A stretch of 64,000 bases of DNA from Myxococcales bacterium (GCA_016720595.1 JADKKI010000005.1:248001-312000); one strand, 5' to 3'. Shown: positions 45,484 through 54,482, counted from the stretch's first letter. Notes: generated by a model not told the origin, from the letters alone. Numbers and translations: made by a program.

Positions 45484-46857
45484 TCAGGGACGGACGCGGA
45501 GGATGCGCTCGCGGACGGCGTCCTTGTCGTCGAGGACGAGGACGGCATACTGGCCACGGGCCATCTCGCCCCACGGATCCTGGGTCACCACCTCGCCCGA
45601 GAGGATCTCGCCGACGCGGCCGACGGTGTGACACGAGAACACGCCCCACGTGCAGTCGAGGACGCGCGCCCCGGCGTGGACGGAGGCCAGCTGGGTGTAC
45701 GGGATGAACGCGACATCGGTCGCCGCCTTCATCGCGCGATGAAGCGGGCGAGACTCCACCTCGGCGAGGAGCGTGCGCTGGGTCGCGAGGCTGGCGACCG
45801 CCGCGGAGCGGAGGGCGCGGTGGCCGCGGGCCTCGGCGCGGAGACGCTCGATCTCGACCTCGATGCGGGCATCGCGCTCGTCCCCGGCCGCGACCTCGGG
45901 CATGCGACCGATCGTGGGTGCGTTGCCGTCCCCGGTCCCCGCGCGGAGTGCGCGTAGCGCCGAGGAGGTCTGCCGTCGCTTGATCGAGGCCTCGCCGATC
46001 TGGCGCTCGAGATCGGTCATCTCGAGAGCGAGCTGATCGCGCGCCTGCTCCTCGCGGTCGACCGCGGTCCGATCGACCAGCCCGGCGGCGAGGTCGGCCC
46101 GCGCACGGGTGACCAGCTCGATCTGCCGGGCGTGTAGCCCCTGGAGCAGCCCGTACTGCCGCTTCATGATCCCCGAGGCCGCCGCGAGCCCGCCGGCCTC
46201 GACCCGGCTGGTCTCCGCCTGCCACTTCATCATCTCGCTGGAGTTGCCACGCAGCGCCGACAGTCGCGCGATCGCGCTGTCGATCGCGCCGATCTCGCCG
46301 TCGAGCCGCGCGACCTCCGCATCGATCCTCGACAGCTCGTCGAGGTGGCGCTGATGAGCCATCCGGAGGGACTGGATCTGATCGCTGTCGGGGGACAGGT
46401 GGAGTGGGGCCACCCAGCCATCCGTGATCACGTAGTAGACCTGCACGCCGACCCAGGTCAGGCCTGCCAGCGTGGCAGTGATGAGTGAGAGCGCGAACAG
46501 GCGCCCGACGAGCGACTTGCCGGGCTGGGTATCCGCCGTCGGGACGCCGCTGGTCGCCGGGAGGACCGCGGCCGCGACCAAGGCGAGCGGCGCTGCGGTG
46601 ACCTGGCTCTCGGTGACCTCGGTGTCGTCGGTGACCTCGGTGACCTCGGGCGCCTCGCTGGTCTTGCTCTCGCTGACCGCGCTGACCTCGATCTCGTAAG
46701 GCTCCGGGGCTCCCACCGTCGGGAGGGGCGCGGAGCCCTCCGCCTGCGGGACCACGGTGAGCACCGGGATCGGAGTCGTGAACGAGACCTTGGCGGACTC
46801 GAACGCGGCATCGATCTCGGACTCCACGATTCTCAGCATCGAATTGGTCTTCTTCAT
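45484..46857 (-). CDS. HlyD/Alg44-like membrane-fusion protein with long coiled coil
   Basis: 457 residues from ATG 46857, overlapping the upstream stop (ATGA). Residues 1-115 are a Glu/Val/Thr/Pro-rich cytoplasmic tail. A single membrane helix lies at about 118-143, then ~220 residues of heptad-type coiled coil (HLDELSRIDAEVARLDGEIGAIDSAI and similar), and a short C-terminal beta region (FIPYTQL, GEILSGEVVTQDPWG). This is the layout of periplasmic adaptor proteins. It lies 6 bp before the GT2 gene and would link the inner-membrane synthase to the outer-membrane channel. Confidence 0.78.
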   Translation of the reverse strand: MKKTNSMLRIVESEIDAAFESAKVSFTTPIPVLTVVPQAEGSAPLPTVGAPEPYEIEVSAVSESKTSEAPEVTEVTDDTEVTESQVTAAPLALVAAAVLPATSGVPTADTQPGKSLVGRLFALSLITATLAGLTWVGVQVYYVITDGWVAPLHLSPDSDQIQSLRMAHQRHLDELSRIDAEVARLDGEIGAIDSAIARLSALRGNSSEMMKWQAETSRVEAGGLAAASGIMKRQYGLLQGLHARQIELVTRARADLAAGLVDRTAVDREEQARDQLALEMTDLERQIGEASIKRRQTSSALRALRAGTGDGNAPTIGRMPEVAAGDERDARIEVEIERLRAEARGHRALRSAAVASLATQRTLLAEVESRPLHRAMKAATDVAFIPYTQLASVHAGARVLDCTWGVFSCHTVGRVGEILSGEVVTQDPWGEMARGQYAVLVLDDKDAVRERILRVRP

Positions 46858-47930
46858 GGCAGAACTCCTGCGAGCGGGCGACGAGCGGTGGCGAGCGTGG
46901 AGAGATAGGTGTGGCGAGCCTCGAGCTCGAAGATCTCGAGGGTGAAGCGGGCGACGAGCTGCTTGGCGGCGTCGTTGGCGACGGCGGCGATGCGATCGCG
47001 CTCGGCGACCTGGGCTGCGAGCTCGGTGTCGAGTGTCGCGAGCTCGGCGCCGAGGTCCGCCACGCTGCGCTGCATCGCTCGGCCGAGGTGTTCGAGCTGG
47101 CCGGGTAGGGCACGATCGTCGGTCTGGTGCTCGCGCTCGCGCGCGTCGAGGGCGCGGCGGTTCGCACGGCCCACGAACGGCTGACCGAGCGAGTAGCCGA
47201 GCTCGACCACCGCGAACCAATCGGCGCGCTCCCCGCCGGCCACGCCGGCACGGACGTCGAGCCGCCACGCCGACAGGCCACGGAGTGCAGCGCGCTCCCG
47301 ATCCAGGGCGAGCTCGCTGGTGCGCACGTCGTGGGCGAGCTGAGCGAGCTGCGGGGCGGCGGGTGCGTCGCGCTCGAGCTCCTCGAGCTCACCTGCCTCG
47401 CGGCGGGCGGCGGTCAAGCGCACGCGAAACGAGCCGCGCCGCGTGCGCAGCTCGTCGACCTCGATCGCGGTCGCGCGCTGGTGCTCGAACCGCTCGATCG
47501 CGTCGGAGACCAGCGCATCGATCTCGGGGAGGTGGTGCTCGAGGTAGGCGATCTCGGCGCGCACGGCCGCGAGCTCGCCGAAGCGCGCCCCCACACCGAG
47601 CGCGCGCCCGGCACGGTCCGCGGCGATCGTGCGGCTACACTCCGCACGCGCGATCCGCTCCAGCGCGCGGCCACGCAGCGCATCGACCGTGGAGAATCCG
47701 AGGGACGCGCGGGCCTGCAGGCCATCCGTGACGCCGACGGGGTCCCCGGCGTCGACCACGCTCGGGGCGCGCGCGCCTTCGACCAGGATCCGCGGCGCAT
47801 ACAGGAGGACGGCCTCGGCCCGGGCCTCGGCCCGCAACCGCTCGCACACAGCGCCGGTGCCGTCCGCGGCGGCGATCGTGGTGGTGAGGCTGAACACCAC
47901 GAGGGTCGCGGTCGATACACCAAGCAGCAT
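46854..47930 (-). CDS. TolC-like outer-membrane/periplasmic coiled-coil protein
   Basis: 358 residues from ATG 47930. Signal peptide MLLGVSTATLVVFSLTTTIAAADG. The mature part is helical with long Ala/Glu/Arg-rich coiled coils (AEIAYLEHHLPEIDALVSDAIERF, ALRGLSAWRLDVRAGV, AAQVAERDRIAAVANDA), the arrangement of outer-membrane efflux (TolC-like) proteins, though shorter than the usual ~450 residues. A beta-barrel strand pair (VRAGVAGG, AVVELGYSLGQPF) is visible. First gene of the export operon; divergent from the secreted protein at 47968. The shortened length leaves the possibility of a periplasmic-only partner. Confidence 0.68.
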   Translation of the reverse strand: MLLGVSTATLVVFSLTTTIAAADGTGAVCERLRAEARAEAVLLYAPRILVEGARAPSVVDAGDPVGVTDGLQARASLGFSTVDALRGRALERIARAECSRTIAADRAGRALGVGARFGELAAVRAEIAYLEHHLPEIDALVSDAIERFEHQRATAIEVDELRTRRGSFRVRLTAARREAGELEELERDAPAAPQLAQLAHDVRTSELALDRERAALRGLSAWRLDVRAGVAGGERADWFAVVELGYSLGQPFVGRANRRALDAREREHQTDDRALPGQLEHLGRAMQRSVADLGAELATLDTELAAQVAERDRIAAVANDAAKQLVARFTLEIFELEARHTYLSTLATARRPLAGVLP

Positions 47931-47967
47931 GTCGTCTGGGTGTGTCGACCAGGTTCCAAAGTCGTTT

Positions 47968-48825
47968 ATGTCGGCGGTTTTGACACCCCGCGGGAGTCGA
48001 TCCCTGGTGGTGTGCGTCGCGTTCGCGGCGTGTCTTTCCGGCGAGGTGCACGCCGCACCGGCGCGTCGGGCGATGTACGTGCGCGACGCCGCCCTCCTCA
48101 CCACCACGCCACCGAGCCGGGCGCGGCTCGATCGGCTGCTCGATCACAAGCAGGTCACGGAGGTCATCCCGTACAACCTCGGTCCGCTGCTCGCCACGGT
48201 CAACGAGCGCGAGGGCGTCGCGCTGTGGATCGACGAGCTGCATCGGCACGGCGGGCGGGTGATCGTCCCGATCGCCGGCCACGATCGGCTGCGGGCGCTC
48301 GACACCATGCTCGCCGAGCACCCGACGACCTGGATCGACGGGATGATCACCGAGGTCGAGTTCTGGAATCGCGCAGATCGCGTGATCGCGTTCGAAGAGA
48401 TGATGGCGCTCGTCGCCGACATGCGGATGCAGGCAGCGCTGTGGCGGCACGGTGGGCGCGTGATGCCCGTGGGCGCGTACCTTGGCTATCCGACGCAGGC
48501 GGAGGCGGCCCGCCTGGCGACCTCGATCGACTTCGCGTACCTCGACTACAGCGTGACGAGCCCGGGCCGTGCGTGGGGCTGGGTCCACGCCACCGGGGGG
48601 CCGCTGCGGCAGCGGTTCGGCTGGCTCGCGAGCGCGGGTGTCGAGGTCTGGCCGATCTTCTATGCGGCCGGTGAGGTCGACATGGCCCCGGCACTGCGCG
48701 CCGACGGCACGAACGCCGCCGAGCTGCGGTTCCGCACCGACCTGGCGACCGATCGCGAGCTCGGCAAGCTCTCGGTCACGGGCTTTGCCTACTTCACCTT
48801 CGAGGCGATGCCAGATCCTCGGTGA
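47968..48825 (+). CDS. Secreted protein of unknown function beside the polysaccharide operon
   Basis: 285 residues from ATG 47968. Signal peptide ending ...CLSGEVHA-AP. The mature protein alternates strands and helices as in a TIM-barrel glycosidase-like fold (VIPYNLGPLL, RVIVPIAGHDRL, GMITEVEFWNRA, RVMPVGAYLGYPTQ, FAYLDYS, VEVWPIFYAAGE). Acidic residues at strand ends (Glu in TEVEFW, Asp in YLDYS) could be catalytic, but no family is recognised. Its divergent position 37 bp from the export operon suggests a role in trimming or releasing the polysaccharide. Confidence 0.72.
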   Translation: MSAVLTPRGSRSLVVCVAFAACLSGEVHAAPARRAMYVRDAALLTTTPPSRARLDRLLDHKQVTEVIPYNLGPLLATVNEREGVALWIDELHRHGGRVIVPIAGHDRLRALDTMLAEHPTTWIDGMITEVEFWNRADRVIAFEEMMALVADMRMQAALWRHGGRVMPVGAYLGYPTQAEAARLATSIDFAYLDYSVTSPGRAWGWVHATGGPLRQRFGWLASAGVEVWPIFYAAGEVDMAPALRADGTNAAELRFRTDLATDRELGKLSVTGFAYFTFEAMPDPR

Positions 48826-48875
48826 TCACGTGTCGTGGTCCTCGCGGTCCACCACTGGATCATCCTCGGAACGTA

Positions 48876-48881
48876 TATGAT
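48876..48881 (+). promoter_or_regulatory. -10-like box TATGAT, 6 nt before the NAD(P)-binding protein GTG
   Basis: TATGAT then CGCGTC then GTG 48888, an AT-rich island in the 62-bp gap. Confidence 0.5.
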
Positions 48882-48887
48882 CGCGTC

Positions 48888-49499
48888 GTGCGGCTGGCCG
48901 TGTTTGGCGTCACCGGAGGCACCGGGCTCGAGATCGCCGCGCAGGCCGCGGCGGCGGGGCACGCAGTCACCGCGTTCGCGCGCAGCCCCGACAAGCTCCC
49001 CGCGCGCACGGGTGTCACCCCGGTGCGGGGCGACGTGTTCGATCTCGCGCAGGTGACCGCCGCGGTGCGCGGCCAGGATGCGGTGCTGTCCTGCCTCGGG
49101 ACCCGGCCGTGGCGTCACGTCGACATCGTCTCCGGGGGAACTCGTGTGATCACCGCGGCGATGGCGGCGGCGGGAGTCTCCCGGCTGATCGTCATGTCAT
49201 CCCAGGGCGTCGGGGACTCGCGGCTCGGCGGCGTCGTGGGAGCGGTGGCGCAGGTGGTGATCGGCAAGTCGCTGCGCGACAAGACGATGATGGAGACCGA
49301 GCTGGCAACCACCGCCCTCGACTGGATCTGCGTGCGCCCCGGGCTGCTCACCAGCGGCTCGGGGCGGGGGAGGTGGCGCGCCGCCGACGACGGATCTCTC
49401 GTCGGAGGGAAGATCTCGCGTGCAGATACTGCGGCGTTCATGCTCGCCCAGCTCCAATCCCCCGAATGGGTGCGCCGGCGCCCGGTCGTGGTCTGGTAA
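48888..49499 (+). CDS. NAD(P)-binding Rossmann protein (atypical SDR)
   Basis: 203 residues from GTG 48888. The start [36 protein letters not shown] is the Gly-x-x-Gly-x-x-Gly dinucleotide-binding turn of NAD(P)H-binding (NmrA-like) proteins, followed by [18 protein letters not shown] and [12 protein letters not shown] (Ser in place of the YxxxK catalytic pair). The absence of Tyr-x-x-x-Lys suggests a redox sensor or a flavin-reductase-like role rather than a classic dehydrogenase. Cytoplasmic. An in-frame ATG at 48822 would add 22 poor residues. Confidence 0.82.
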   Translation: MRLAVFGVTGGTGLEIAAQAAAAGHAVTAFARSPDKLPARTGVTPVRGDVFDLAQVTAAVRGQDAVLSCLGTRPWRHVDIVSGGTRVITAAMAAAGVSRLIVMSSQGVGDSRLGGVVGAVAQVVIGKSLRDKTMMETELATTALDWICVRPGLLTSGSGRGRWRAADDGSLVGGKISRADTAAFMLAQLQSPEWVRRRPVVVW

Positions 49500-49563
49500 C
49501 CCTGCCCGAAATCGCGGGCTGCATCAGGTGCTTACGGGGGCTACACAGAGGCTCTGGGTCTCG

Positions 49564-49569
49564 TAAGAT
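49564..49569 (+). promoter_or_regulatory. -10-like box TAAGAT, 7 nt before the clpS ATG
   Basis: TAAGAT then TGGAGCC then ATG 49577; GGAG inside the gap could also serve as a ribosome site if the transcript starts further upstream. Confidence 0.45.
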
Positions 49570-49576
49570 TGGAGCC

Positions 49577-49933
49577 ATGGTGATCCGTTTGGCCGATGAG
49601 AAGAAGCCCCCAGCCCCGCCCAAGCGGGATGGGGAGCGGCAGACGGGGTTGGTGCTCGATGAACGGACGCGCACCAAGAAGCCCCCGATGTACAAGGTGC
49701 TGCTGCACAACGACGACTACACGACGCGCGAGTTCGTGGTCTGGGTGCTCCAGACCGTGTTCCACAAGAACGAGACGGATGCGATCGCGATCATGAGCCA
49801 CGTGCACACCAACGGCGTCGGGATCGCCGGCGTCTACACCTTCGAGGTCGCGGAGACCAAGGTCACCAAGACCATGCACCTGGCCAAGGCCCAGCAGTTC
49901 CCCCTCCAGCTCTCGATCGAGCCCACGGATTAA
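49577..49933 (+). CDS. clpS: ClpS adaptor
   Basis: 118 residues, the normal size. A basic disordered N-terminal tail, then the core [20 protein letters not shown] (the Asn-Asp-Asp-Tyr-Thr pattern that binds N-degron side chains), [22 protein letters not shown], typical of ClpS. It delivers N-end-rule substrates to ClpAP. The clpA start lies 12 bp downstream, so the two form one unit. Confidence 0.96.
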   Translation: MVIRLADEKKPPAPPKRDGERQTGLVLDERTRTKKPPMYKVLLHNDDYTTREFVVWVLQTVFHKNETDAIAIMSHVHTNGVGIAGVYTFEVAETKVTKTMHLAKAQQFPLQLSIEPTD

Positions 49934-49944
49934 CGAGGTACCCC

Positions 49945-52245
49945 ATGCTGTCGCCAGAGCTCCAAGCCACCCTGCAGCGCGCCGTCGAGGACGTGCGTGG
50001 CCGCCATCACGAATACCTCACCCTCGAGCACCTGCTGCTCTCGATCCTCGATGATCCGAGCGGCGCCGACATCGTCATCAAGTGCGGCGGTGACGTCGAC
50101 AAGCTCCGCGGGGACCTCGAGCGCTTCCTCGACGAGGAGGTCGACGAGCTCCCGGAAGGGGAGGAGTCCGGGCCCGATCAGACGCTTGCGTTCCAGCGCG
50201 TGCTCCAGCGCGCCGCGATGCACGTCCAGGCCGCCGGTCGCCAGCAGATGACCACCGGCAACGTGATCGCGTCGATGTTCCGCGAGCGGGACTCGCACGC
50301 GGTCTACCTGCTCGAGAAGCAGGGCGTGTCGCGGTTCGACGTCATCAACTACATCTCGCACGGCGTCTCGAAGGTCTCCACGGGTGGCGGGCCGGTGGTG
50401 CCGCGGGCCCGCGGCGTCGACGACGACGGGCAGGAGGATGGCAAGGTCGCGAACCCGCTCGAGAGCTTCTGCATCGATCTCACCCAGCGCGCTCGGGAGG
50501 GCAAGATCGATCCGCTGATCGGTCGGGCCGACGAGCTCGAGCGGATGATCCAGGTGCTGTCGCGCCGGCGGAAGAACAACCCGCTGCTGGTCGGCGAGCC
50601 GGGTGTCGGCAAGACCGCCCTCGCCGAGGGGCTCGCACTTCGCATCATCGACAAGAAGGTGCCGGAGTCCCTGCTCGACGCCACGCTGTACTCCCTCGAC
50701 ATGACCGCCGTGCTCGCGGGCACGCGCTATCGCGGCGACTTCGAGGAGCGCCTCAAGGCCGTGATGAAGGTCCTGATCGCCGATCCGAAGTCGATCCTGT
50801 TCATCGACGAGATCCACAACATCATCGGCGCCGGCGCGACCAGCGGCGGCACGATGGATGCGGCGAACATCCTGAAGCCGCCCCTGTCGAACGGCGAGCT
50901 GCGCTGCATCGGCTCGACGACGTTCAAGGACTATCGCCAGGCGTTCGAGAAGGACCGTGCGCTCGCGCGCCGGTTCCAGCGGATCGACGTCGGCGAGCCC
51001 ACCGTCCCCGAGGCGATCGACATCCTCAAGGGGCTGCGGTCCCGCTACGAGGAGCATCACGGCGTGAAGTACACCGACCAGGCGATCGAGTCCGCGGTCG
51101 AGCTGTCGGCGCGCCACATCTCCGGCTCGCAGCTCCCCGACAAGGCGATCGACGTGATCGACGAGGCCGGTGCGAAGGTCCGCCTGATGCAGCCCGATCA
51201 ACGCCCGGACATGATCCGGCCGAGCCTGATCGAGGAGGTGGTCGCCAAGATCGCGCGGATCCCCACCCGCAGCGTGTCCACCGCGGACAAGAAGAAGCTC
51301 TCGGATCTCGAGGGCGAGCTGAAGCAGAAGATCTACGGCCAGGATGCCGCGATCGAGCAGCTCGCCACGGTGATCAAGCTGTCGCGCGCTGGCCTCGGGA
51401 GCCCCGACAAGCCCACGGGCAGCTTCCTGTTCGCGGGCCCCACGGGCGTGGGCAAGACCGAGCTCGCCAAGCAGCTCGCCGCGGTGATGGGCGTCGAGTT
51501 CATCCGGTTCGACATGTCGGAGTACATGGAGAAGCACACCGTGTCGCGGCTGATCGGCGCCCCACCGGGCTACGTCGGCTTCGATCAGGGTGGCCAGCTC
51601 ACGGATGCGATCAACAAGCACCCGTACTGCGTGGTCCTGCTCGACGAGATCGAGAAGGCACACCCGGACATCTACAACATCCTGCTGCAGGTCATGGATC
51701 ACGCGACCCTGACCGACAACAACGGCCGGAAGAGCGACTTCCGCAACGTCGTCCTCATCATGTCGTCCAACGCCGGCAGCCGCGAGATGGCGGTCGGGAA
51801 GATCGGCTTCGGCGATTCGATCGCCGACTCCAAGGATGGCAAGAAAGCGCTGGAGCGCGTGTTCACGCCCGAGTTCAGGAATCGGCTCGACGCGACGGTG
51901 TTCTTCGGTGCGCTCCCCGTGGAGGTCATCAAGAAGGTCGCGCGCAAGTTTCTCGACGAGCTGGACGGTCAGCTCGGAGAGAAGCATGTCGAGCTCGAGG
52001 TCTCGCCGGCCGCGATCGAGTGGTTCGTCGAGCACGGCTACGACAAGGCGATGGGCGCCCGCCCGATGGCGCGGCTCGTCCAGTCCACGCTCAAGGCACC
52101 GCTCGCGAACGAGATCCTGTTCGGGAAGCTGACCGCCGGTGGGATCGCGTTCGTCGACTGCGTCGATGGCAAGATCGTCATCAACTGCGAGTCGACGCCC
52201 CCGCCCGACACGGGCGACAAGATCCTCGAGGGCGCCACGAACTGA
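49945..52245 (+). CDS. clpA: ClpA ATP-dependent unfoldase
   Basis: 766 residues. An N-terminal ClpA/B repeat domain, then two AAA+ modules: Walker A GEPGVGKT near 217 with Walker B FIDEIHN, and Walker A GPTGVGKT near 498 with VLLDEIEKAHPDI. A ClpP-docking loop, IGF, is present near 618 (KIGFGDS), the ClpA position. Length and order match ClpA and not ClpB (no long middle coiled coil). With ClpS it directs N-degron substrates into ClpP. The start codon is the ATG 12 bp after clpS. Confidence 0.95.
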   Translation: MLSPELQATLQRAVEDVRGRHHEYLTLEHLLLSILDDPSGADIVIKCGGDVDKLRGDLERFLDEEVDELPEGEESGPDQTLAFQRVLQRAAMHVQAAGRQQMTTGNVIASMFRERDSHAVYLLEKQGVSRFDVINYISHGVSKVSTGGGPVVPRARGVDDDGQEDGKVANPLESFCIDLTQRAREGKIDPLIGRADELERMIQVLSRRRKNNPLLVGEPGVGKTALAEGLALRIIDKKVPESLLDATLYSLDMTAVLAGTRYRGDFEERLKAVMKVLIADPKSILFIDEIHNIIGAGATSGGTMDAANILKPPLSNGELRCIGSTTFKDYRQAFEKDRALARRFQRIDVGEPTVPEAIDILKGLRSRYEEHHGVKYTDQAIESAVELSARHISGSQLPDKAIDVIDEAGAKVRLMQPDQRPDMIRPSLIEEVVAKIARIPTRSVSTADKKKLSDLEGELKQKIYGQDAAIEQLATVIKLSRAGLGSPDKPTGSFLFAGPTGVGKTELAKQLAAVMGVEFIRFDMSEYMEKHTVSRLIGAPPGYVGFDQGGQLTDAINKHPYCVVLLDEIEKAHPDIYNILLQVMDHATLTDNNGRKSDFRNVVLIMSSNAGSREMAVGKIGFGDSIADSKDGKKALERVFTPEFRNRLDATVFFGALPVEVIKKVARKFLDELDGQLGEKHVELEVSPAAIEWFVEHGYDKAMGARPMARLVQSTLKAPLANEILFGKLTAGGIAFVDCVDGKIVINCESTPPPDTGDKILEGATN

Positions 52246-52258
52246 GTGGCGCCGGTGT

Positions 52259-52264
52259 TACCGT
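52259..52264 (+). promoter_or_regulatory. -10-like box TACCGT, 6 nt before the AgmX-like lipoprotein ATG
   Basis: TACCGT then GCCGTG then ATG 52271, in the 25-bp gap after clpA. Confidence 0.38.
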
Positions 52265-52270
52265 GCCGTG

Positions 52271-53503
52271 ATGGCGCGGTGGTCAGCATGGGTCGTCGTG
52301 TTGGTGGCGTGCTCGTCGCGGACGGAGCGAACGCCACCGCCCGCACCGCCGGCGCCCGAGCCTTCGGTCGCCGCGCTCGCGGGCGCGCTGCCGGTGACGC
52401 TGCCGGCGTTGGCGGTCGAGCTCAGCGAGCCGGTCTCGAGCTCGCTGTTCCTGGTCGCACCGGAGCGCGGGCCGCTCGCGCTCGGTCGGTTCGGGGTCAC
52501 GCCGCTCGCCGCAGGGCAGCCGGTGAGCGAAGGGAGCCTCGCGGACGATCTCGACGCGCTCTCCGGCGACGCCAAGCCGCGTCGGAGTGATGCCCAGTGG
52601 GCGGTGCGTGTGGCGTGGGAGAGCTCGGGGCCCGTCGATGCCGTGCTGCTCTCCGATCCGCATGCGATGCTGGCGCCGATCGTCGACGCGATCTCCGAGC
52701 TCGATGGGCGGCGGATCGGGCTGGGCGTCACCACCGACGCTGGCGTCCGGCGCGCGCGCTACGTCCTGACGGCGGTCGCCCCGCACGACGTCCCGCGGGT
52801 GCAGCTGCAGATCGATTCGATCGAGGTGACAGCCGACAGCCGCCAGTCCCGATCGATCACCCCGGTCGCGTGGTCCAGCCTGCAGCGAGGGTTCGGCCCG
52901 CTGCTCGAGATGGCGGCGCAAGGCATGCCGTTCGGTCGCGCGCTGACCGTCGTGGTGCGCCCGGACGCGCGCGTCGAGCACCTCGTCGCGTTGCTCGACG
53001 CCGCCGAACACGCGGGCGTCCTTGACCTCGAGCTCCAGCGCGAGCCTCCGTCGATCGGCAGCCGCGTGTACTGGGGGATGGAGAGGCAGGCGAAGATCGA
53101 GATCGGGGTCGCGGATCCCGCCGCCCACGCTGCCCTCGAGGAGCGATGGGGCCAGCTGTACGCCTGCTATCGCGCGCGCGCGGCGGGCCGCACCAGCCTC
53201 TACGTCGAGCTCGGCCTGCAGCTCGCGCTCCCCGCTGCGGGAGGCAGCGCGGACACCGTGTCGATCGACACCGGCGATCCGGGGATCGCACGGTGCGTGC
53301 AGCGCGTGCTCGCCTCGATCCGCTATCCCGCACCGGCCGCGGGCGCGGGCGCCATGGCGGTGACGATCAAGTTCGTCCCGAGCGCCTATCAAGACGATCC
53401 ACCGGAGGGGGCGCCCCGCCCCCCCCACCCCGGCCCCCCGGGGGGGCCCAAAAAAAAAAGGGGAGGGCGCGGGCCCGCAAAAACACCCCCCGGGGAGACC
53501 TAA
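52271..53503 (+). CDS. AgmX-like lipoprotein, 3' end in anomalous homopolymer sequence
   Basis: 410 residues as read. MARWSAWVVVLVAC gives a lipobox Cys14, then a Pro-rich linker (RTPPPAPPAPEPS). The body has Ala/Val strands, and the region LYACYRARAAGRTSLYVELGLQL, GIARCVQRVLASIRYPAP follows the AgmX/PglI C-terminal pattern (Cys-Tyr, later Cys, then Pro-x-Pro) also seen in the lipoprotein at 2601. After about 53400 the frame runs through long C, G and A runs and ends in a doubtful Lys/Gly/Pro tail that abuts the convergent gene. The true stop probably lies soon after the VTIKFVPSAYQ segment. Confidence is high for the body and low for the 3' end. Confidence 0.72.
   Translation: MARWSAWVVVLVACSSRTERTPPPAPPAPEPSVAALAGALPVTLPALAVELSEPVSSSLFLVAPERGPLALGRFGVTPLAAGQPVSEGSLADDLDALSGDAKPRRSDAQWAVRVAWESSGPVDAVLLSDPHAMLAPIVDAISELDGRRIGLGVTTDAGVRRARYVLTAVAPHDVPRVQLQIDSIEVTADSRQSRSITPVAWSSLQRGFGPLLEMAAQGMPFGRALTVVVRPDARVEHLVALLDAAEHAGVLDLELQREPPSIGSRVYWGMERQAKIEIGVADPAAHAALEERWGQLYACYRARAAGRTSLYVELGLQLALPAAGGSADTVSIDTGDPGIARCVQRVLASIRYPAPAAGAGAMAVTIKFVPSAYQDDPPEGAPRPPHPGPPGGPKKKRGGRGPAKTPPGET
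53403..53500. other. Anomalous homopolymer-rich stretch, likely consensus error
   Basis: Successive runs of C, G, A and C, including 8 C's at 53419-53426 and 10 A's at 53450-53459, in DNA that otherwise has no A run of this length. It does not look like the coding sequence on either side and breaks both the lipoprotein C-terminus and the gap with the next gene. Probably a low-quality join or unpolished segment. Confidence 0.65.
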
Positions 53504-54420
53504 CCGAACCGCTCGAGCAGCCGCGCCACCGCGCCGGCCGCGGTTCCGCGCAGCTTCACGGCGGTGTCATCCTCGATCGTGTCCTGGAAGTAGGGCGTGC
53601 CCGCCTTGTCGAGGAACAGGATGCAGTCGTTGGGTGTGTACGCGACCGGGACGAGATCCTGGCGGCCACCATCGGGGTGCTCGTGCGCGTCGCTCTTGAG
53701 ACATCCATACGCCCCCACCAGCGTCGCCTCGTCATTCTCGAACCAGTCCGGATCCGCGGCGCCGCCGTCCTCGGGGATCACGAGGCCGCCGAACGCCCTC
53801 TCGAACGCGAGGACGCTGGCATGCGACGGGTACCGATGGCGCGCGAGGAGCCGCTTCAGCGTGGCCGCGTCGGCGGTCTTGCGCGGGTCGTGACGCGCCT
53901 GCTTCGCCGCGACGAGCTTGCCCTTCTTGCCGAGCGCCTTCGCGATCCGGGCGAGCGCCTTGGCCTCGGCGGCGGCCTTGTTCGGATCCACGCGCCTGGG
54001 CCTGGGCGGCGTGTCCGCGAGGGTGCTCGCCGCGAGTGCGGCGCGATACCAGCCGAGGACGCGGTCGTCGTCGTCGCCACCGACCAGGCCATACGCGCCC
54101 TGGCGCAGCACGTGCTCGTGATAGTCCTCGCCGGTGGCGGCCATGCGGACCACGGTCGCCGTCTCGCCGACCGCCCAGTGGTAGCGCTTCTCGAGCTCCG
54201 TGCTCCAGCCGCGCGCCCTGTCACTGCGCGCCTCGATGCGCTTCCACGCGGCGGTCAACGTGGTCTTGGAGATCGGCTCGCCGCGCGCCATGCGCTGGAC
54301 GTCTTCGAGCGCGGTGCGGACGAAGCTCTCGACGGGCTGGCCGGCCGCGACCAGCACCTCGAGGACGCGGGTCATCGTCGTCGCGAGGGCGGACAGGGTC
54401 CGGGGCGTCGGGCGCGGCAC
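53500..54420 (-). CDS. Protein of unknown function, possible SUKH-type C-terminal domain
   Basis: 306 residues from a GTG start. Residues 1-~175 are helical with basic stretches (RPRRVDPNKAAAEAK, KALGKKGKLVAAK). The C-terminal ~115 residues (VLAFERAFGGLVIPEDG, DWFENDEATLVGAYGCLK, DLVPVAYTPNDCILFLDKAGTPYFQDTIED) have the strand-turn-strand flow of SMI1/KNR4 (SUKH) domains, with the early 'FE..FGG' and later 'LV.V.' features. SUKH proteins are often immunity partners of toxins, but no toxin gene is adjacent. The assignment is weak. Preceded by a TATCGT box. Confidence 0.6.
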   Translation of the reverse strand: MPRPTPRTLSALATTMTRVLEVLVAAGQPVESFVRTALEDVQRMARGEPISKTTLTAAWKRIEARSDRARGWSTELEKRYHWAVGETATVVRMAATGEDYHEHVLRQGAYGLVGGDDDDRVLGWYRAALAASTLADTPPRPRRVDPNKAAAEAKALARIAKALGKKGKLVAAKQARHDPRKTADAATLKRLLARHRYPSHASVLAFERAFGGLVIPEDGGAADPDWFENDEATLVGAYGCLKSDAHEHPDGGRQDLVPVAYTPNDCILFLDKAGTPYFQDTIEDDTAVKLRGTAAGAVARLLERFG

Positions 54421-54426
54421 GCCGCG

Positions 54427-54432
54427 ACGATA
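54427..54432 (-). promoter_or_regulatory. -10-like box TATCGT, 6 nt before the SUKH-like gene GTG
   Basis: TATCGT then CGCGGC then GTG 54420, in the 62-bp gap after the lipoprotein at 54483. Confidence 0.42.
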
Positions 54433-54482
54433 TCAGCGGGCGTCGCGATCGTGCGTGGCGCCGCGGGGTTCAGCGATCGAGC

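Noticed and set aside
53403..53500. Homopolymer stretch as a rho-independent terminator or mobile-element end
   Set aside because: No stem precedes an oligo-T run, no inverted or direct repeats border it; a consensus error explains it better.
53500..54420. Toxin-immunity pair suggested by the SUKH-like domain
   Set aside because: No polymorphic toxin or secretion marker is adjacent, and the SUKH match is weak.
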